From NCBI GenBank assembly GCA_022376925.1, contig JAIOJX010000005.1:97189001-97253000 (forward strand): a stretch of DNA of 64,000 nt, written 5' to 3'. This document shows, in pieces, positions 48,571 through 60,859 of this stretch. The stretch's first letter is position 1, and each line of letters opens with the position of its first letter. The notes beneath the pieces are model-generated. The model was given only the letters and a program-made list of their open reading frames with translations. It was not told the origin of the DNA and did not search any database. Position numbers and translations under genes: made by a program. Origin of the DNA: Tragulus kanchil. Lineage: Eukaryota > Chordata > Mammalia > Artiodactyla > Tragulidae.

Positions 48571-50859
48571 GCAAGGCCCTGATGTGTTGTCTGAGGATTT
48601 CAGAGCCTAGAAGAGCAGAGAGTTAAAGGAATTCAGGGATCTCCATCCCTTTGCCCAGATGGAGATCTGATAGGTTCCACAGTCAAGGGAACTTCTGTCT
48701 GGCCCACCAAATCAGACCCAGGAGAACAGCCAGTTTCCAGAATCTCCCACACTCAAACCCTTGTATAGCGCAGTATCAGGAGAATAGGTTTGACACCAAA
48801 CCAAGTCTAGGCTGCCAGGCAACCTTCCCTCCTCCCTCTGCCAAGAGACTGAGACTGAAGTCCCCCAGTTGCCAAAGACAGCATTCTTAGGTTTCCAACC
48901 TCCTCAAGAGGTCTGAGTGGAGTTGAGAGCAGAGCAAGGACCTGAAGGACTCAAGAGAGATGAGGAAGAAAGACCCAGTGTGTGGTCCAAAGATCAGTCA
49001 GGAAAACACACATCTCATGTTGAGGCAAGAGAAAGATGGGCCCCAGGCTGAGCAGCTAGAGTCTGTTCCTTGAGGACAGATACTCCAAGGTGAGGGCAAC
49101 AGCAGGAGGATATAAGAGGTGCTGAGTCCAGTTCAGAGAAAAGACAGAGAGACCACTGTCTCCTCATTCTCAAAGTCAAAGGGACTTTCCCAACCGCACA
49201 TACACTGAAGGTCAAAAGAGGAGGAGACATCACCCCATAGTCAGTGATGTCAACCTACCCACTAGAATCCATCTTGGTTAAGAGCTGACCACACACACAC
49301 ACGGAGGAGGGTCTTGAGATCCACTACATATCGACCCAAAGCCAGGCAAGGCAAGAAAACAGGCTAGAGGAAACCCAGAAGAAATGCTTGTGAGTATATT
49401 CACATGTATGCTTTTTTCTCCTAATAAACACTTCGTTTCACTACTTTCTGTTTCTTCGTGGGAATTCATTCCAACAAAGCCAGTGGGTCAGAGGCCTTGT
49501 CACACTGGTCACTGATCAAGTGGCTAGAATTCAGTGGTCTCACTGCTGAGGCCTGACTCTATAAACTCTGGGTGGGGAACCACAATTCTGCTTCAAGCTG
49601 AGGCCACTCAAGATCAATAAGATGTCAGCAGAGACAAATGAAGACAACAGACTCTCCTTTGACCAAACTTGACTCAAGTTCCTCTAAAACTCTTTCTGAC
49701 CTGACTTATGACTGCAAGGCCCTGATGTGTTGTCTGAGGATTTCAGAGCCTAGAAGAGCAGAGAGTTAAAGGAATTCAGGGATCTCCATCCCTTTGCCCA
49801 GATGGAGATCTGATAGGTTCCACAGTCAAGGGAACTTCTGTCTGGCCCACCAAATCAGACCCAGGAGAACAGCCAGTTTCCAGAATCTCCCACACTCAAA
49901 CCCTTGTATAGCGCAGTATCAGGAGAATAGGTTTGACACCAAACCAAGTCTAGGCTGCCAGGCAACCTTCCCTCCTCCCTCTGCCAAGAGACTGAGACTG
50001 AAGTCCCCCAGTTGCCAAAGACAGCATTCTTAGGTTTCCAACCTCCTCAAGAGGTCTGAGTGGAGTTGAGAGCAGAGCAAGGACCTGAAGGACTCAAGAG
50101 AGATGAGGAAGAAAGACCCAGTGTGTGGTCCAAAGATCAGTCAGGAAAACACACATCTCATGTTGAGGCAAGAGAAAGATGGGCCCCAGGCTGAGCAGCT
50201 AGAGTCTGTTCCTTGAGGACAGATACTCCAAGGTGAGGGCAACAGCAGGAGGATATAAGAGGTGCTGAGTCCAGTTCAGAGAAAAGACAGAGAGACCACT
50301 GTCTCCTCATTCTCAAAGTCAAAGGGACTTTCCCAACCGCACATACACTGAAGGTCAAAAGAGGAGGAGACATCACCCCATAGTCAGTGATGTCAACCTA
50401 CCCACTAGAATCCATCTTGGTTAAGAGCTGACCACACACACACACGGAGGAGGGTCTTGAGATCCACTACATATCGACCCAAAGCCAGGCAAGGCAAGAA
50501 AACAGGCTAGAGGAAACCCAGAAGAAATGCTTGTGAGTATATTCACATGTATGCTTTTTTCTCCTAATAAACACTTCGTTTCACTACTTTCTGTTTCTTC
50601 GTGGGAATTCATTCCAACAAAGCCAGTGGGTCAGAGGCCTTGTCACACTGGTCACTGATCAAGTGGCTAGAATTCAGTGGTCTCACTGCTGAGGCCTGAC
50701 TCTATAAACTCTGGGTGGGGAACCACAATTCTGCTTCAAGCTGAGGCCACTCAAGATCAATAAGATGTCAGCAGAGACAAATGAAGACAACAGACTCTCC
50801 TTTGACCAAACTTGACTCAAGTTCCTCTAAAACTCTTTCTGACCTGACTTATGACTGCA
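48571..50859. repeat. Local direct duplication 14 (period 1143)
   Basis: 48571-49713 repeats at 49714-50859 with no difference that I could find. The joint shares GCAAGG with the left edge. Confidence 0.98.
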
Positions 50860-51320
50860 GGCTCTGGCCTTGTTTTGTTTAGTTTTAGCAAGACTCCTGG
50901 CAGGTTAACTTAGTGGACCTGCCCCCGACTCATGATATCTGGTCACATTCCTTATCCCCCACCTTTGACATCCTATCACTCTGATTTGCCATTAGCAAGA
51001 ATTCTACAAAGTTGGATTTACCAGAATCCCCCTTTTCCTTGATGTTTCCTCTTGGTAATTTTCCACCCACTGACCCTCTACTCTGGTCCTTCTCTACAAA
51101 TCTCCACTTGTGCTTCTTGTAGGGGCCTGCCAAAAATTCATGTAGGTTTTTCCATAAAATCTCACAGAGAACTCTCAACCTTTTGTCTAGCCCAATATAT
51201 GACTACTGAGGTCTCTCTTCCTCTATTGTAATAGTTCAGGAATAAAATTTGTCTTTACGGCTTTACCTTTTATCTAGGTCTAGTGTTCTTTGATGTAATT
51301 CAGTTCCTGAGAGAAAACTC
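48590..51320. mobile_element. Probable endogenous-retrovirus LTR material (non-coding)
   Basis: CTAATAAACACTTCGTTTCA, a polyadenylation signal followed by TTCTTCGTGGGAATTCATTC and CCAGTGGGTCAGAGGCCTTG, resembles the R/U5 part of ruminant LTRs. A second stretch at 50870-51320 has AATAAAATTTGTCTTTACGG, also LTR-like. No gag, pol or env frame is present. Boundaries and family are uncertain, and the first part is doubled by local duplication 14. Confidence 0.4.
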
Positions 51321-51638
51321 AAAAGAGAATGTCCAAAGATCCAATATTCCCTCACCATCAGGTGAATGTCCCAAACATACACAGCACTGGGAGTAGGAAG
51401 GGGGTAAACTTTGAATTCAAACTTAGCAACAAATATTCATCCTGTGCTTGAATGCTTTAGGCCCTGTTCTAGGAACTAATGATATATCACTGAATAACAT
51501 GGATAAATAATCTATTTTTATTGATATTATATTTAGATGAGGACTAAGGCAGTAAGCAAAATAAGCATAAAATAATAGCATGTTAGATGATGTTTAAATG
51601 CTATGAGAAATAATCAAGTAGAAAAGGGGTCAGACGAG

Positions 51639-51971
51639 GGGCTTCCCTGGTGGTCCAGTGGGTAAGGACACCACCTTGCAGTGCAAGGGGTGCCAGTTCC
51701 ATCCCTGGCCTGGGAAGATCCCGCGTGCTGCGGAGCGGCTGGACCCATGTGTCCAATTACCGAGCCCGAGCTCTGGAGCGCATGTGCCCAGAGTCGGGGC
51801 TCTGCAACGACAGTGGCCACCGGGATGGGAGGCCCACAGGAGCCAAAGAACAAAGATCGATGAAAACAGATAAATAAAAGACCAATAGAAGTGGCCCGCC
51901 CGCCCCCTCCCTCCCACCCCACCCCTGCCCCACCCTACCCCCTCCCCACAAAAAAAAAAAAAAGAAAGAAA
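51639..51971 (+). mobile_element. CHR-like SINE with TSD
   Basis: A full-length copy, GGGCTTCCCTGGTGGTCCAG to a C-rich block and A/GAAA tail. The target site GAAAAGGGGTCAGACGAG (51621-51638) repeats at 51972-51989 with one C-to-T change at a CpG, so the insertion is young. Confidence 0.93.
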
Positions 51972-52599
51972 GAAAAGGGGTCAGATGAGAAAGTATAATT
52001 TTCAATAGGCTGCAATTTTAAGGAGGCAGAGAAAGCCGTCTTTCAGAAGATGGCCTTTGAAATCAAAACTTGAAGGTGAGAAGAAACAGAGAAGAGAGTG
52101 ATTTCAATTTAGTTTGCTCTGAACAGACTAGGACTAGGTTTCAACTAACGAGCTGCATTCCGGCTGCAAGGCCCATTGGGTTTAAATACAAAATTTAAAA
52201 TAAATAAATAAATAAATGAATACGAAATCAAATCCAATGGAAAAAATGAAGAACGTTACACGCTGGCACATTTTAAAATTTGTGGCCTGTGAAGTTTACT
52301 CATTACATATAAAAAGAGTATATAAACATTTCTCACTTCACAATCAGAGCACCTCCTTATAAAAAAAATCCAGCTGCATTTGTAACACGTTTTTTCCATT
52401 TAAGTAAATATTTACAGACACTGAATTTTCTGCATATGCTTGTGTCTATATGCACACTATAAATATGGGTCAGCACTTTCTGTATCCATCTAAGTACTCA
52501 TTTCTTAAAGTAATTTTAAATTTATATAGACATGTAAATATTGAGAGCATCATTTTTCACTAGCACGGGACATTGAAGGCACAAGTTTGGCTTCCTAGC

Positions 52600-52668
52600 T
52601 GGAACTAGATGTACATCCGCATCTTTGAAACTTTGCAACTTGAAGGTTTGTATGTAGGGGACTTACTG
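52600..52668. repeat. End fragment of the Tigger-like MITE family
   Basis: CTTTGCAACTTGAAGGTTTG and ATGTAGGGGACTTACTG followed by TA match the right terminus of the element at 29367-29815. Confidence 0.7.
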
Positions 52669-52733
52669 TACATGGCTTTGATCTCAAAAAACAGTCCTAT
52701 ACTTTATATAACCTTGTATGATATATTTTTTAA

Positions 52734-52996
52734 ATTTTGGTCTCTTTTATTGGTCCTTCGTTTATTTATTTTCATCCACCTTAATTCTTTGGCCTGTGTA
52801 GGCCTCCCATCCCAGTGGCCTCTCTCATTGTAGAGCATCGACTCTGGCCGCATGTGCTCCAGAGCGCTGGCTTGTAATTGGACACACCGGTCCAGCTGCT
52901 CTGTAGCATGTGGGATCTTCCCATGCCAGGGATTAAACCGGTGCCCCTTGCACTGCAAGGCAGACTCTTTACCCACTGGAGCACCAGGGAAGCCCT
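52734..52996 (-). mobile_element. CHR-like SINE with TSD
   Basis: A reverse copy ending AGCACCAGGGAAGCCCT. GATATATTTTTTAA on the left (52720-52733) and GATATGTTTTTAA on the right (52997-53009) are the near-identical target site. Confidence 0.88.
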
Positions 52997-53820
52997 GATA
53001 TGTTTTTAATACAGTTTTCAAAATGGAGAATATGAGTAAAACTGTTGGACTAAAGAATCTGCTAGAGTTTGCATCTGCCTAGCAAGCACACCAGCTCTAC
53101 TTTAATTTTATGCTTATCTTGGGTGACTGATAGAAATTATGGAGTGGCTATGTGTACTTTGCTTTTATCTCCAGGATATTACTTAGCACATTTCCAGGTC
53201 TGTTATTTACAACATGCAGGCCCCAGAAGAGTGGCTTGCATACTTAATGTAACAAAATGAAAACGGTTATAATTTACTAAGCACTTACTTCTTTAATCCC
53301 TAAAACATCCCTTATTAATACCTGGGAGCAGGTAAGAAAGCTGAAAATTTTACCAAGTTGAAGAAGGTCACACAGGTTGCAGCACTGCAGGCAAAATAAC
53401 TCCCAAAGCCTCCCATGCCCCTGTTTTCTCATCTTAAAGTGGGAATGGTAACACTGACTGCATAACTATTCCTAAAGTAGATTTTCTTCGTAAAAATAGA
53501 TACAACGATACATTTTCTGGTGGAAAGTGCGAAACCATATACCATCAATTAGAATGTGAACACACACGTTCACGTACATACACGAGGAAAACAACCCACT
53601 CATGACATACTACCAAGTATTCTGTGGCTTGTTTCCCCTCCATGCACTGTGACTAGATTCCAGACCCTAGTGTAATGAAGCAAGCTTAAATTCTGTATCT
53701 GAGTTTTATAGCTTACATGTAAGCAAGGAATCTAGGATTTCGTTAGTTAAGAGTTATGTAGGTGCAGTAATACTAAAGTAATGCACAGACTATTTAACAT
53801 TGTTTATACATTCAACTTAC

Positions 53821-53831
53821 TTCTTTGGTAG
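53821..53831 (-). pseudogene. RYR2: Truncated duplicate of an RYR2 exon 3' end (11 nt plus donor)
   Basis: The last 11 bases of the exon at 54893-54976, with the same GTAAGT donor, recur 1072 bases to the left. The match stops inside the exon at 53831, where SINE-like sequence begins. The fragment has no acceptor and no coding capacity. It marks the right edge of the first copy of a local duplication. It is either a broken genuine duplicate or, more likely, the ragged end of a contig that overlaps the next. Confidence 0.85.
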
Positions 53832-54068
53832 GTTTTTTTCGTTTATTTTTTTCCCCCTTATTCTTTGGGCTGTGTGGGCCTCCCATCCCAGTGGCCTCTC
53901 ATTGTAGAGCACCGGCGCTGGGCGTGTGCGCTCCAGAGCGCTGGCTTGCAACTGGACACACCGGTTCAGCCGCTCAGCGGCACATGGGATCTTCTGGGGC
54001 CAGGGATGGAACCGGTGCCCCTTGCACTGCAAGGCGGACTCTTTACCTACTGGACCACCAGGGAAGCC
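53832..54068 (-). mobile_element. CHR-like SINE without target-site duplication
   Basis: A reverse element ending CCACCAGGGAAGCCC. Its left flank is a cut RYR2 exon (TTTGGTAG) and its right flank is TTTTATTTTTAATACAG. The two do not match, unlike the other SINEs of this family here. That suggests a junction rather than a clean insertion. Confidence 0.85.
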
Positions 54069-54892
54069 CTTTTATTTTTAATACAGTTTTCAAAATGGAG
54101 AATATGAGTAAAACTGTTGGACTAAAGAATCTGCTAGAGTTTGCATCTGCCTAGCAAGCACACCAGCTCTACTTTAATTTTATGCTTATCTTGGGTGACT
54201 GATAGAAATTATGGAGTGGCTATGTGTACTTTGCTTTTATCTCCAGGATATTACTTAGCACATTTCCAGGTCTGTTATTTACAACATGCAGGCCCCAGAA
54301 GAGTGGCTTGCATACTTAATGTAACAAAATGAAAACGGTTATAATTTACTAAGCACTTACTTCTTTAATCCCTAAAACATCCCTTATTAATACCTGGGAG
54401 CAGGTAAGAAAGCTGAAAATTTTACCAAGTTGAAGAAGGTCACACAGGTTGCAGCACTGCAGGCAAAATAACTCCCAAAGCCTCCCATGCCCCTGTTTTC
54501 TCATCTTAAAGTGGGAATGGTAACACTGACTGCATAACTATTCCTAAAGTAGATTTTCTTCGTAAAAATAGATACAACGATACATTTTCTGGTGGAAAGT
54601 GCGAAACCATATACCATCAATTAGAATGTGAACACACACGTTCACGTACATACACGAGGAAAACAACCCACTCATGACATACTACCAAGTATTCTGTGGC
54701 TTGTTTCCCCTCCATGCACTGTGACTAGATTCCAGACCCTAGTGTAATGAAGCAAGCTTAAATTCTGTATCTGAGTTTTATAGCTTACATGTAAGCAAGG
54801 AATCTAGGATTTCGTTAGTTAAGAGTTATGTAGGTGCAGTAATACTAAAGTAATGCACAGACTATTTAACATTGTTTATACATTCAACTTAC

Positions 54893-54976
54893 TTCTTTGG
54901 TAGCTTCATTTTTTTCACCTTTTCTTCAGCATGTTCATCTGATATACCCACGTGACACCCTAAAGCCAACAATGTC
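54893..54976 (-). CDS. RYR2: RYR2 exon, start of the RyR repeat 2 region (84 nt)
   Basis: Read on the minus strand, the exon follows a pyrimidine-rich acceptor ending in CCAG at 54977-54980. It runs from the last base of a Lys codon through 27 codons beginning [10 protein letters not shown] and ending KVKKMKLPK, and stops after two bases (AA) of an Asn codon. The donor is GTAAGT at 54887-54892. In RyR proteins this segment links the first RyR repeat to the second in the large cytoplasmic assembly. It is the most upstream RYR2 exon seen here. The preceding exon is not found between 55 and 64 kb. A fragment of its 3' end also occurs at 53821-53831. Confidence 0.95.
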
Positions 54977-55399
54977 CTGGAAAAGAAAACCAGAAGTCAG
55001 TTGCAATAATCCCTTCCCTATATTCAGAACAACCCAACGTAATAGCAGCTAGGAATAGTAGTCTACCTTAAGCACAGAAAGTCTTCTACTTTCAAGCAAA
55101 AGGAAAGCTTACTTAGTTGTAAATTATTTACCACTGCGTAATGATAAGACACTTGAAAATTGAATGTCTCAATTCAAACACAAAAAGGAACGTACTGAAA
55201 AGTCTCTTTCTAATCCTGTCTCTCCAGACCTGTTGCTTTCCCTAAAGGTATTGGCTACTATTAATTCTTGAATGTTCTGCTAGAATCTATGCATATTCAC
55301 AATGATTACCTGTAAGAGACAGTTTTCCACAATTTGCTATTTTGACTTCACAATATAACTTCAATAACACAGTATGACTTTGATTCACTATCCTTCACA

Positions 55400-56165
55400 T
55401 AAAGCTGGTTTATTTTTCAATACTTCTGTGGAGTGTTCCATTCACTTGGTGTGTCACAGTGTTTCATCCAATTTTCTGTCCACAACCTTTTGTTGTTACA
55501 AACAATGCTGCAATGAATAACCTTATGCATTTACCACACGTACTGTATTCATCATCTGTGGGATAAATTCCTAGACATGCAATTACTGGGCCACAGGGAA
55601 TGTACATTTCAGAGTTTGACAAATATTGCCAAATGTCTTTAGAGCTGGTAATCATTTACATTCCCACCAACAATAGATGACACTGCCTACTTCCCATTCC
55701 TATTCTAACTGTTATCCATTAATATGCTAATGAGATTTCATTTATAATTTTAATTTGCATTTTTCCCAATGTGAGTGTATTGAACACGTTGAACACCTTT
55801 TTCATCTGCTTTAGGGACACCTGTACTTCCCTTCTCCTGTGAAAATATTCCTGGTTCACTTTTCTGTTAGATTTGTGTTTTATTCTTGCAGTTTAGAAGA
55901 TCTTCAAATATATGAGATCTGAATTACAAATATATTCTCCAGTTTGTTATTTGTCTTTGTACTTCAAGGTGTTCTTTCTATGTAGAGTTTTAAATACGTT
56001 TTTATATGACTGAATCTTCCTATGCTTTAAATATGGCTTTTCGGTTTTATGTGATACTTCAAGATTTCTCATCTGTTAAATTGTTTCAAGGAAACATCCT
56101 TGCTTTTATTGATGGGAAAAGGTCAGAGGAGGACATATGTATTAAAATTAGGAATTTAACCTTAT
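55400..56165 (-). repeat. Old L1 fragment
   Basis: AATGCTGCAATGAATAACCT, ATTACTGGGCCACAGGGAAT, CATTTACATTCCCACCAACA and TTTTAATTTGCATTTTTCCC are the reverse of the conserved L1 3' region. The element is decayed. Confidence 0.8.
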
Positions 56166-56167
56166 TT

Positions 56168-56345
56168 CCCAGAGGGATGTCTCAGCTGGTACAGAATCCA
56201 CCTGCAACCCCTCTGGGTTGGAAAGATCCCCTGGAGAAGGGCATGGCAACCCACTCCAGTATTCTTGCCTGGAGAATCCCATGGACAGAGGAGCCTGGCG
56301 GGCTACAGTCCATAAGGTAGCAAAGTGTCAGACACAACTGAGCAA
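56168..56345 (+). mobile_element. Bov-tA-type SINE
   Basis: GATGTCTCAGCTGGTACAGA, CCACTCCAGTATTCTTGCCT, CCCATGGACAGAGGAGCCTG and GTCAGACACAACTGAGCAAC are close to consensus. Copy at 57281-57458. Confidence 0.92.
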
Positions 56346-56489
56346 CTAAGCACACACACACTAAGATGGATAATCAGTTTTCCACAAAATATTTACTAAA
56401 TAATCCATTTAATTTTTATTGAGTATAGTTGCTTTATGTGTTAGTTCCTGCCATACAGTAAAGTTTATCAGCTATATATATGTGTGTGT

Positions 56490-56710
56490 GTGTGCATGTT
56501 AAGTCGCTTCAGTAGTGTCCAACCCCTTGTGCCCCTACGGACTGTAGCCTGCCAGGCTCCTGTCCATATGATTCTCTAGGCAAGAATACTGAAGTGGGTT
56601 GCCATGTTATCCTCCAGGGGATCTTCCCAAGCCAGGGATTGAACCTGCGAGTCTTATGTCTTCTGCATTAGCAGATGGATTCTTTACCACTAGCACCATC
56701 TGGGAAGCCC
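56490..56710 (-). mobile_element. Bov-tA-type SINE
   Basis: TGTTAAGTCGCTTCAGTAGT, GACTGTAGCCTGCCAGGCTC, GATCTTCCCAAGCCAGGGAT and CACCATCTGGGAAGCCC. Copy at 57603-57823. Confidence 0.92.
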
Positions 56711-58062
56711 GTATATGTATATGTATATCCCCTTTTTGGGTTTCCTTCCCATTTAGGCCACTATAGGGAATAGAGTGCATTGTGTCCATGATAAGCACAT
56801 GGTACGTAAAAGCCTGCCTAGAGACTGAGCTTTATTACTTATTTATTGCTTCATTTATTCAACAAATATTTATTGAGCTCTATGTAAAGTTCAAAAGATG
56901 GTGACTAAAATCAAGTGAGATGTCTGCCCTCAAGAAACCTAGGTCTGGACCTTCCCAGATGGTCCAGTGGTTAAGAATCTGCCTTGTACTGCAGGAAATG
57001 GGTCTCATTCCTGGTCAGGGGACTAAGATCCCACCCTGCCCCTGCAACTATTGACCCCATGAACCACAACTACAGAGTGTGTGCACCACAAGCAAAGACT
57101 CATGTAAATACGTTTTATATGACTGAATCTTCCTATGCTTTAAATATGGCTTTTCGGTTTTATGTGATACTTCAAGATTTCTCATCTGTTAAATTGTTTC
57201 AAGGAAACATCCTTGCTTTTATTGATGGGAAAAGGTCAGAGGAGGACATATGTATTAAAATTAGGAATTTAACCTTATTTCCCAGAGGGATGTCTCAGCT
57301 GGTACAGAATCCACCTGCAACCCCTCTGGGTTGGAAAGATCCCCTGGAGAAGGGCATGGCAACCCACTCCAGTATTCTTGCCTGGAGAATCCCATGGACA
57401 GAGGAGCCTGGCGGGCTACAGTCCATAAGGTAGCAAAGTGTCAGACACAACTGAGCAACTAAGCACACACACACTAAGATGGATAATCAGTTTTCCACAA
57501 AATATTTACTAAATAATCCATTTAATTTTTATTGAGTATAGTTGCTTTATGTGTTAGTTCCTGCCATACAGTAAAGTTTATCAGCTATATATATGTGTGT
57601 GTGTGTGCATGTTAAGTCGCTTCAGTAGTGTCCAACCCCTTGTGCCCCTACGGACTGTAGCCTGCCAGGCTCCTGTCCATATGATTCTCTAGGCAAGAAT
57701 ACTGAAGTGGGTTGCCATGTTATCCTCCAGGGGATCTTCCCAAGCCAGGGATTGAACCTGCGAGTCTTATGTCTTCTGCATTAGCAGATGGATTCTTTAC
57801 CACTAGCACCATCTGGGAAGCCCGTATATGTATATGTATATCCCCTTTTTGGGTTTCCTTCCCATTTAGGCCACTATAGGGAATAGAGTGCATTGTGTCC
57901 ATGATAAGCACATGGTACGTAAAAGCCTGCCTAGAGACTGAGCTTTATTACTTATTTATTGCTTCATTTATTCAACAAATATTTATTGAGCTCTATGTAA
58001 AGTTCAAAAGATGGTGACTAAAATCAAGTGAGATGTCTGCCCTCAAGAAACCTAGGTCTGGA

Positions 58063-58300
58063 CCTTCCCAGATGGTCCAGTGGTTAAGAATCTGCCTTGT
58101 AATGCAGGGGAAATGGGTCTCATTCCTGGTCAGGGGACTAAGATCCCACCTGCCTCAGAGCAATTAAGCCCATATGCTGCAACTATTGACCCCATGAACC
58201 ACAACTACAGAGTGTGTGCACCACAAGCAAAGAACTTGCATGATGCAACTAAGACCCAACACAGCCAAACAGATGAATGAATTTTTAAAAATACTAAAAA
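58063..58300 (+). mobile_element. CHR-type SINE (older subfamily)
   Basis: ACCTTCCCAGATGGTCCAGT, GGTCAGGGGACTAAGATCCC and CTAAGACCCAACACAGCC, then an 18-base A run. The partial copy at 56950-57103 is shortened and cut by the duplication junction. Confidence 0.85.
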
Positions 58301-58869
58301 AAAAAAAAAAAAACAAACAAAGAAAGAAACTTACTTAATAGGTCTGGTAGAATATAGAGGTTATCCTGTGACTACACATGGCTAGAAAGATTCTATGCTG
58401 AAAGATGCAAAATGGTTGAGCACCCATAGAAGAGGGCTTTATTGAGGCAAAGAGGTCAACAAATGCTGCCCAAAGAAGTGACCTGAGATGGAAAGGATGA
58501 GATTAGGGCCTAGAAGACACCATTCCTGGAAATGGACAAGGAATGTGCAAGTGGACAGGCAAAGCAAAGACTAGTTAGTGATGCCAAGCAAGAAAAAAGA
58601 AGAGCAGCCTTCTATATGAAGGCCCTGATGAGAAGGGGAGCAAGACCTTGAAGGACCATTAGGCAAATTAGAGTACTGTCTTTACCTTCTCTTTTGAGTA
58701 CTTGGAAGCCATTAAAGGAATTCAAATAGGAATAGGGATATCGCCTAAATACTTGAAAAAGATCAGCTGGCTCCAGAGTATATAAAGGGTAAGAAAAGAG
58801 CTAGGTTCATATTTCAGTTGGATCTTCAGAACAGTTTTACAGTTGCAGGTAGGGCATAACGGTAGCTTA

Positions 58870-59412
58870 GGCTAAAGACATGAAAGCAACCTAAATGAAA
58901 TGTCTATCAATAGATGAGTGGTTACAAAAGATGTGATATTTTTACACAGTGGAACAATTACCCAGCAATAAAAGAAAGAATGAAATAATCCCTTTGCAGC
59001 ACATGGATGGACCTAGAGATTATCATACTAAGTGAAGTCAGAAAAAGAAAGACAAGTACCACATGATACTGCCTATATGTGGAATCTAAAATATGAAACA
59101 AACAGAACAGGAACAGACACAAGACATAGGGGATAAATTTATGGTTAGCAAAGGAGAAAGGGGTGGAGGGCTAAATTAGGAGGTTGGTATTTACATATAC
59201 ATACGAATACATAAAAAATAGATAACCAATAAGGACCTGCTGTATAGCACAGGGAAATATACTCAATATTTTACAGTAACTTATAAGAGAAAAGAATCTG
59301 AAAAAGACTATATATACCTGTGTGTGTGTTTGTATAACTGAATCACTGTGCTGTACTCCTGAAACTAGCACACTGTAAACCAACTATATAGCAATATTAA
59401 AAAAAAAAAAAG
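58870..59412 (+). mobile_element. Old L1 3' end
   Basis: TTATCATACTAAGTGAAGTC, GAACAGACACAAGACATAGG, AATAAGGACCTGCTGTATAG and GTAAACCAACTATATAGCAA lead to a poly-A tail. Copy at 60167-60556. Confidence 0.85.
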
Positions 59413-59677
59413 GCAGCTTAGACTAGGGTGGTCTAGTGCTATTTTGAAAGACAGTGTCTATCAGAATTTCTACAGTGTTGTGCACACACACATAACCATT
59501 CAGATCTGAGGTTATCTGTCTTTGCCAACAATTTACATAACAAAAATAACATAAAGAGCAACAAAAATTCATATTCACACGAAATCACCCCAAATCCAAA
59601 CTAAGGAATATTCTGAAATAATCATTTGCTTATTTGTTACTTGGCATTCCTTAGGATTTAAATGAATAAAATTGCCA

Positions 59678-59681
<4 letters not shown>

Positions 59682-59717
<36 letters not shown>
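59682..59717. repeat. (AT)n microsatellite
   Basis: About 17 AT units. Copy at 60825-60858, slightly shorter. Confidence 0.95.
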
Positions 59718-59718
<1 letters not shown>

Positions 59719-59809
59719 TTTCTGACTGAAATTTATAGAGTGCTTTTTCTGTTAGAATTATGGAGAATTATGGTGCTAAAGGTTTTGTGTGCACATAATG
59801 TATTTTCAC

Positions 59810-60002
59810 TCAGTCATCTCTGACTCTTTGCAACTCCATGGCCTGTAGCCCTCCAGGCTATGTCCATGGAATTTCCCAGGCAAGAATACTAGAATGGATT
59901 GCCATTCTCTTCTACAGGGGATCTTCCTGACCCAGGGATTGAACTCATTTCTCCCACACTGTGGGTATATTTTTTTTACTGTCTGAGCCACCAGGGAATC
60001 CC
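59810..60002 (-). mobile_element. Bov-tA-type SINE
   Basis: CAACTCCATGGCCTGTAGCC, GGCAAGAATACTAGAATGG, GATCTTCCTGACCCAGGGAT and GAGCCACCAGGGAATCCC. Copies at 60953-61139 and, partial, 62143-62247. Confidence 0.92.
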
Positions 60003-60820
60003 AGAGGCTTTATTGTAGTGTATCATTGAATCTCCACTACAATTTCACTATGATCATATTTTAAAATGATGCTATTAATAGAAAGTCTAAGGTTCAGAGA
60101 ATCTAAGATTCCCTCTGGAGAAGGAAGTCCTTAAATCTTGACCATCCAACCATCTAGACTCTCCTTAGCACATGTATGGATCTAGAGATTTTCATACTAA
60201 GTGAAGTCAGAAAAAGAAAGACAAATACCACATGAAAACAAAAAAAAAGAACAGGAACAGACACAAGACATAGGGGATAAATTTATGGTTAGCAAAGGAG
60301 AAAGGGGTGGAGGGCTAAATTAGGAGGTTGGTATTTACATATACATACGAATACATAAAAAATAGATAACCAATAAGGACCTGCTGTATAGCACAGGGAA
60401 ATATACTCAATATTTTACAGTAACTTATAAGAGAAAAGAATCTGAAACAGACTATATATACCTGTGTGTGTGTTTGTATAACTGAATCACTGTGCTGTAC
60501 TCCTGAAACTAGCACACTGTAAACCAACTATATAGCAATATTAAAAAAAAAAAAAGGCAGCTTAGACTAGGGTGGTCTAGTGCTATTTTGAAAGACAGTG
60601 TCTATCAGAATTTCTACAGTGTTGTGCACACACACATAACCATTCAGATCTGAGGTTATCTGTCTTTGCCAACAATTTACATAACAAAAATAACATAAAG
60701 AGCAACAAAAATTCATATTCACAGAAATCACCCCAAATCCAAACTAAGGAATATTCTGAAATAATCATTTGCTTATTTGTTACTTGGCATTCCTTAGGAT
60801 TTAAATGAATAAAATTGCCA

Positions 60821-60859
<39 letters not shown>

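Larger units (their letters stand above)
53003..54903. repeat. Local direct duplication 15 (period 1072), bounded by two different SINEs
   Basis: 53003-53831 repeats at 54075-54903. Each unit is preceded by a reverse CHR-like SINE, but the two SINEs (52734-52996 and 53832-54068) differ at many positions. The right boundary of copy 1 cuts an RYR2 exon after 11 bases. Confidence 0.96.
7026..54976 (-). other. RYR2: RYR2 gene, internal portion (five exons plus introns)
   Basis: Five minus-strand exons spell consecutive pieces of the cardiac ryanodine receptor, the sarcoplasmic/endoplasmic reticulum calcium-release channel of heart muscle and neurons. Exon phases join exactly. The first exon ends with two bases of an Asn codon that the second completes, the second ends on a full codon, the third ends with one base of an Ala codon that the fourth completes, and the fourth ends on a full codon. 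Together they cover the end of one RyR repeat linker, the second RyR repeat and most of the second SPRY domain. The residues match RyR2 rather than RyR1 (for example the [16 protein letters not shown] and NLEAPDQDH segments). Flanking exons of this large gene lie outside the window. Introns total far more than the coding bases, and their apparent length is inflated by the local duplications listed below. Confidence 0.96.
55990..58236. repeat. Local direct duplication 16 (period 1113)
   Basis: 55990-57103 repeats at 57104-58236. Copy 1 lacks about 25 bases present in copy 2 near 58156-58181, inside a SINE. Two Bov-tA SINEs and a CHR-type SINE are doubled. Confidence 0.97.

Noticed and set aside
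48590..51320. An endogenous retrovirus with coding capacity
   Set aside because: Only LTR-like non-coding sequence is visible; no gag, pol or env frames occur.
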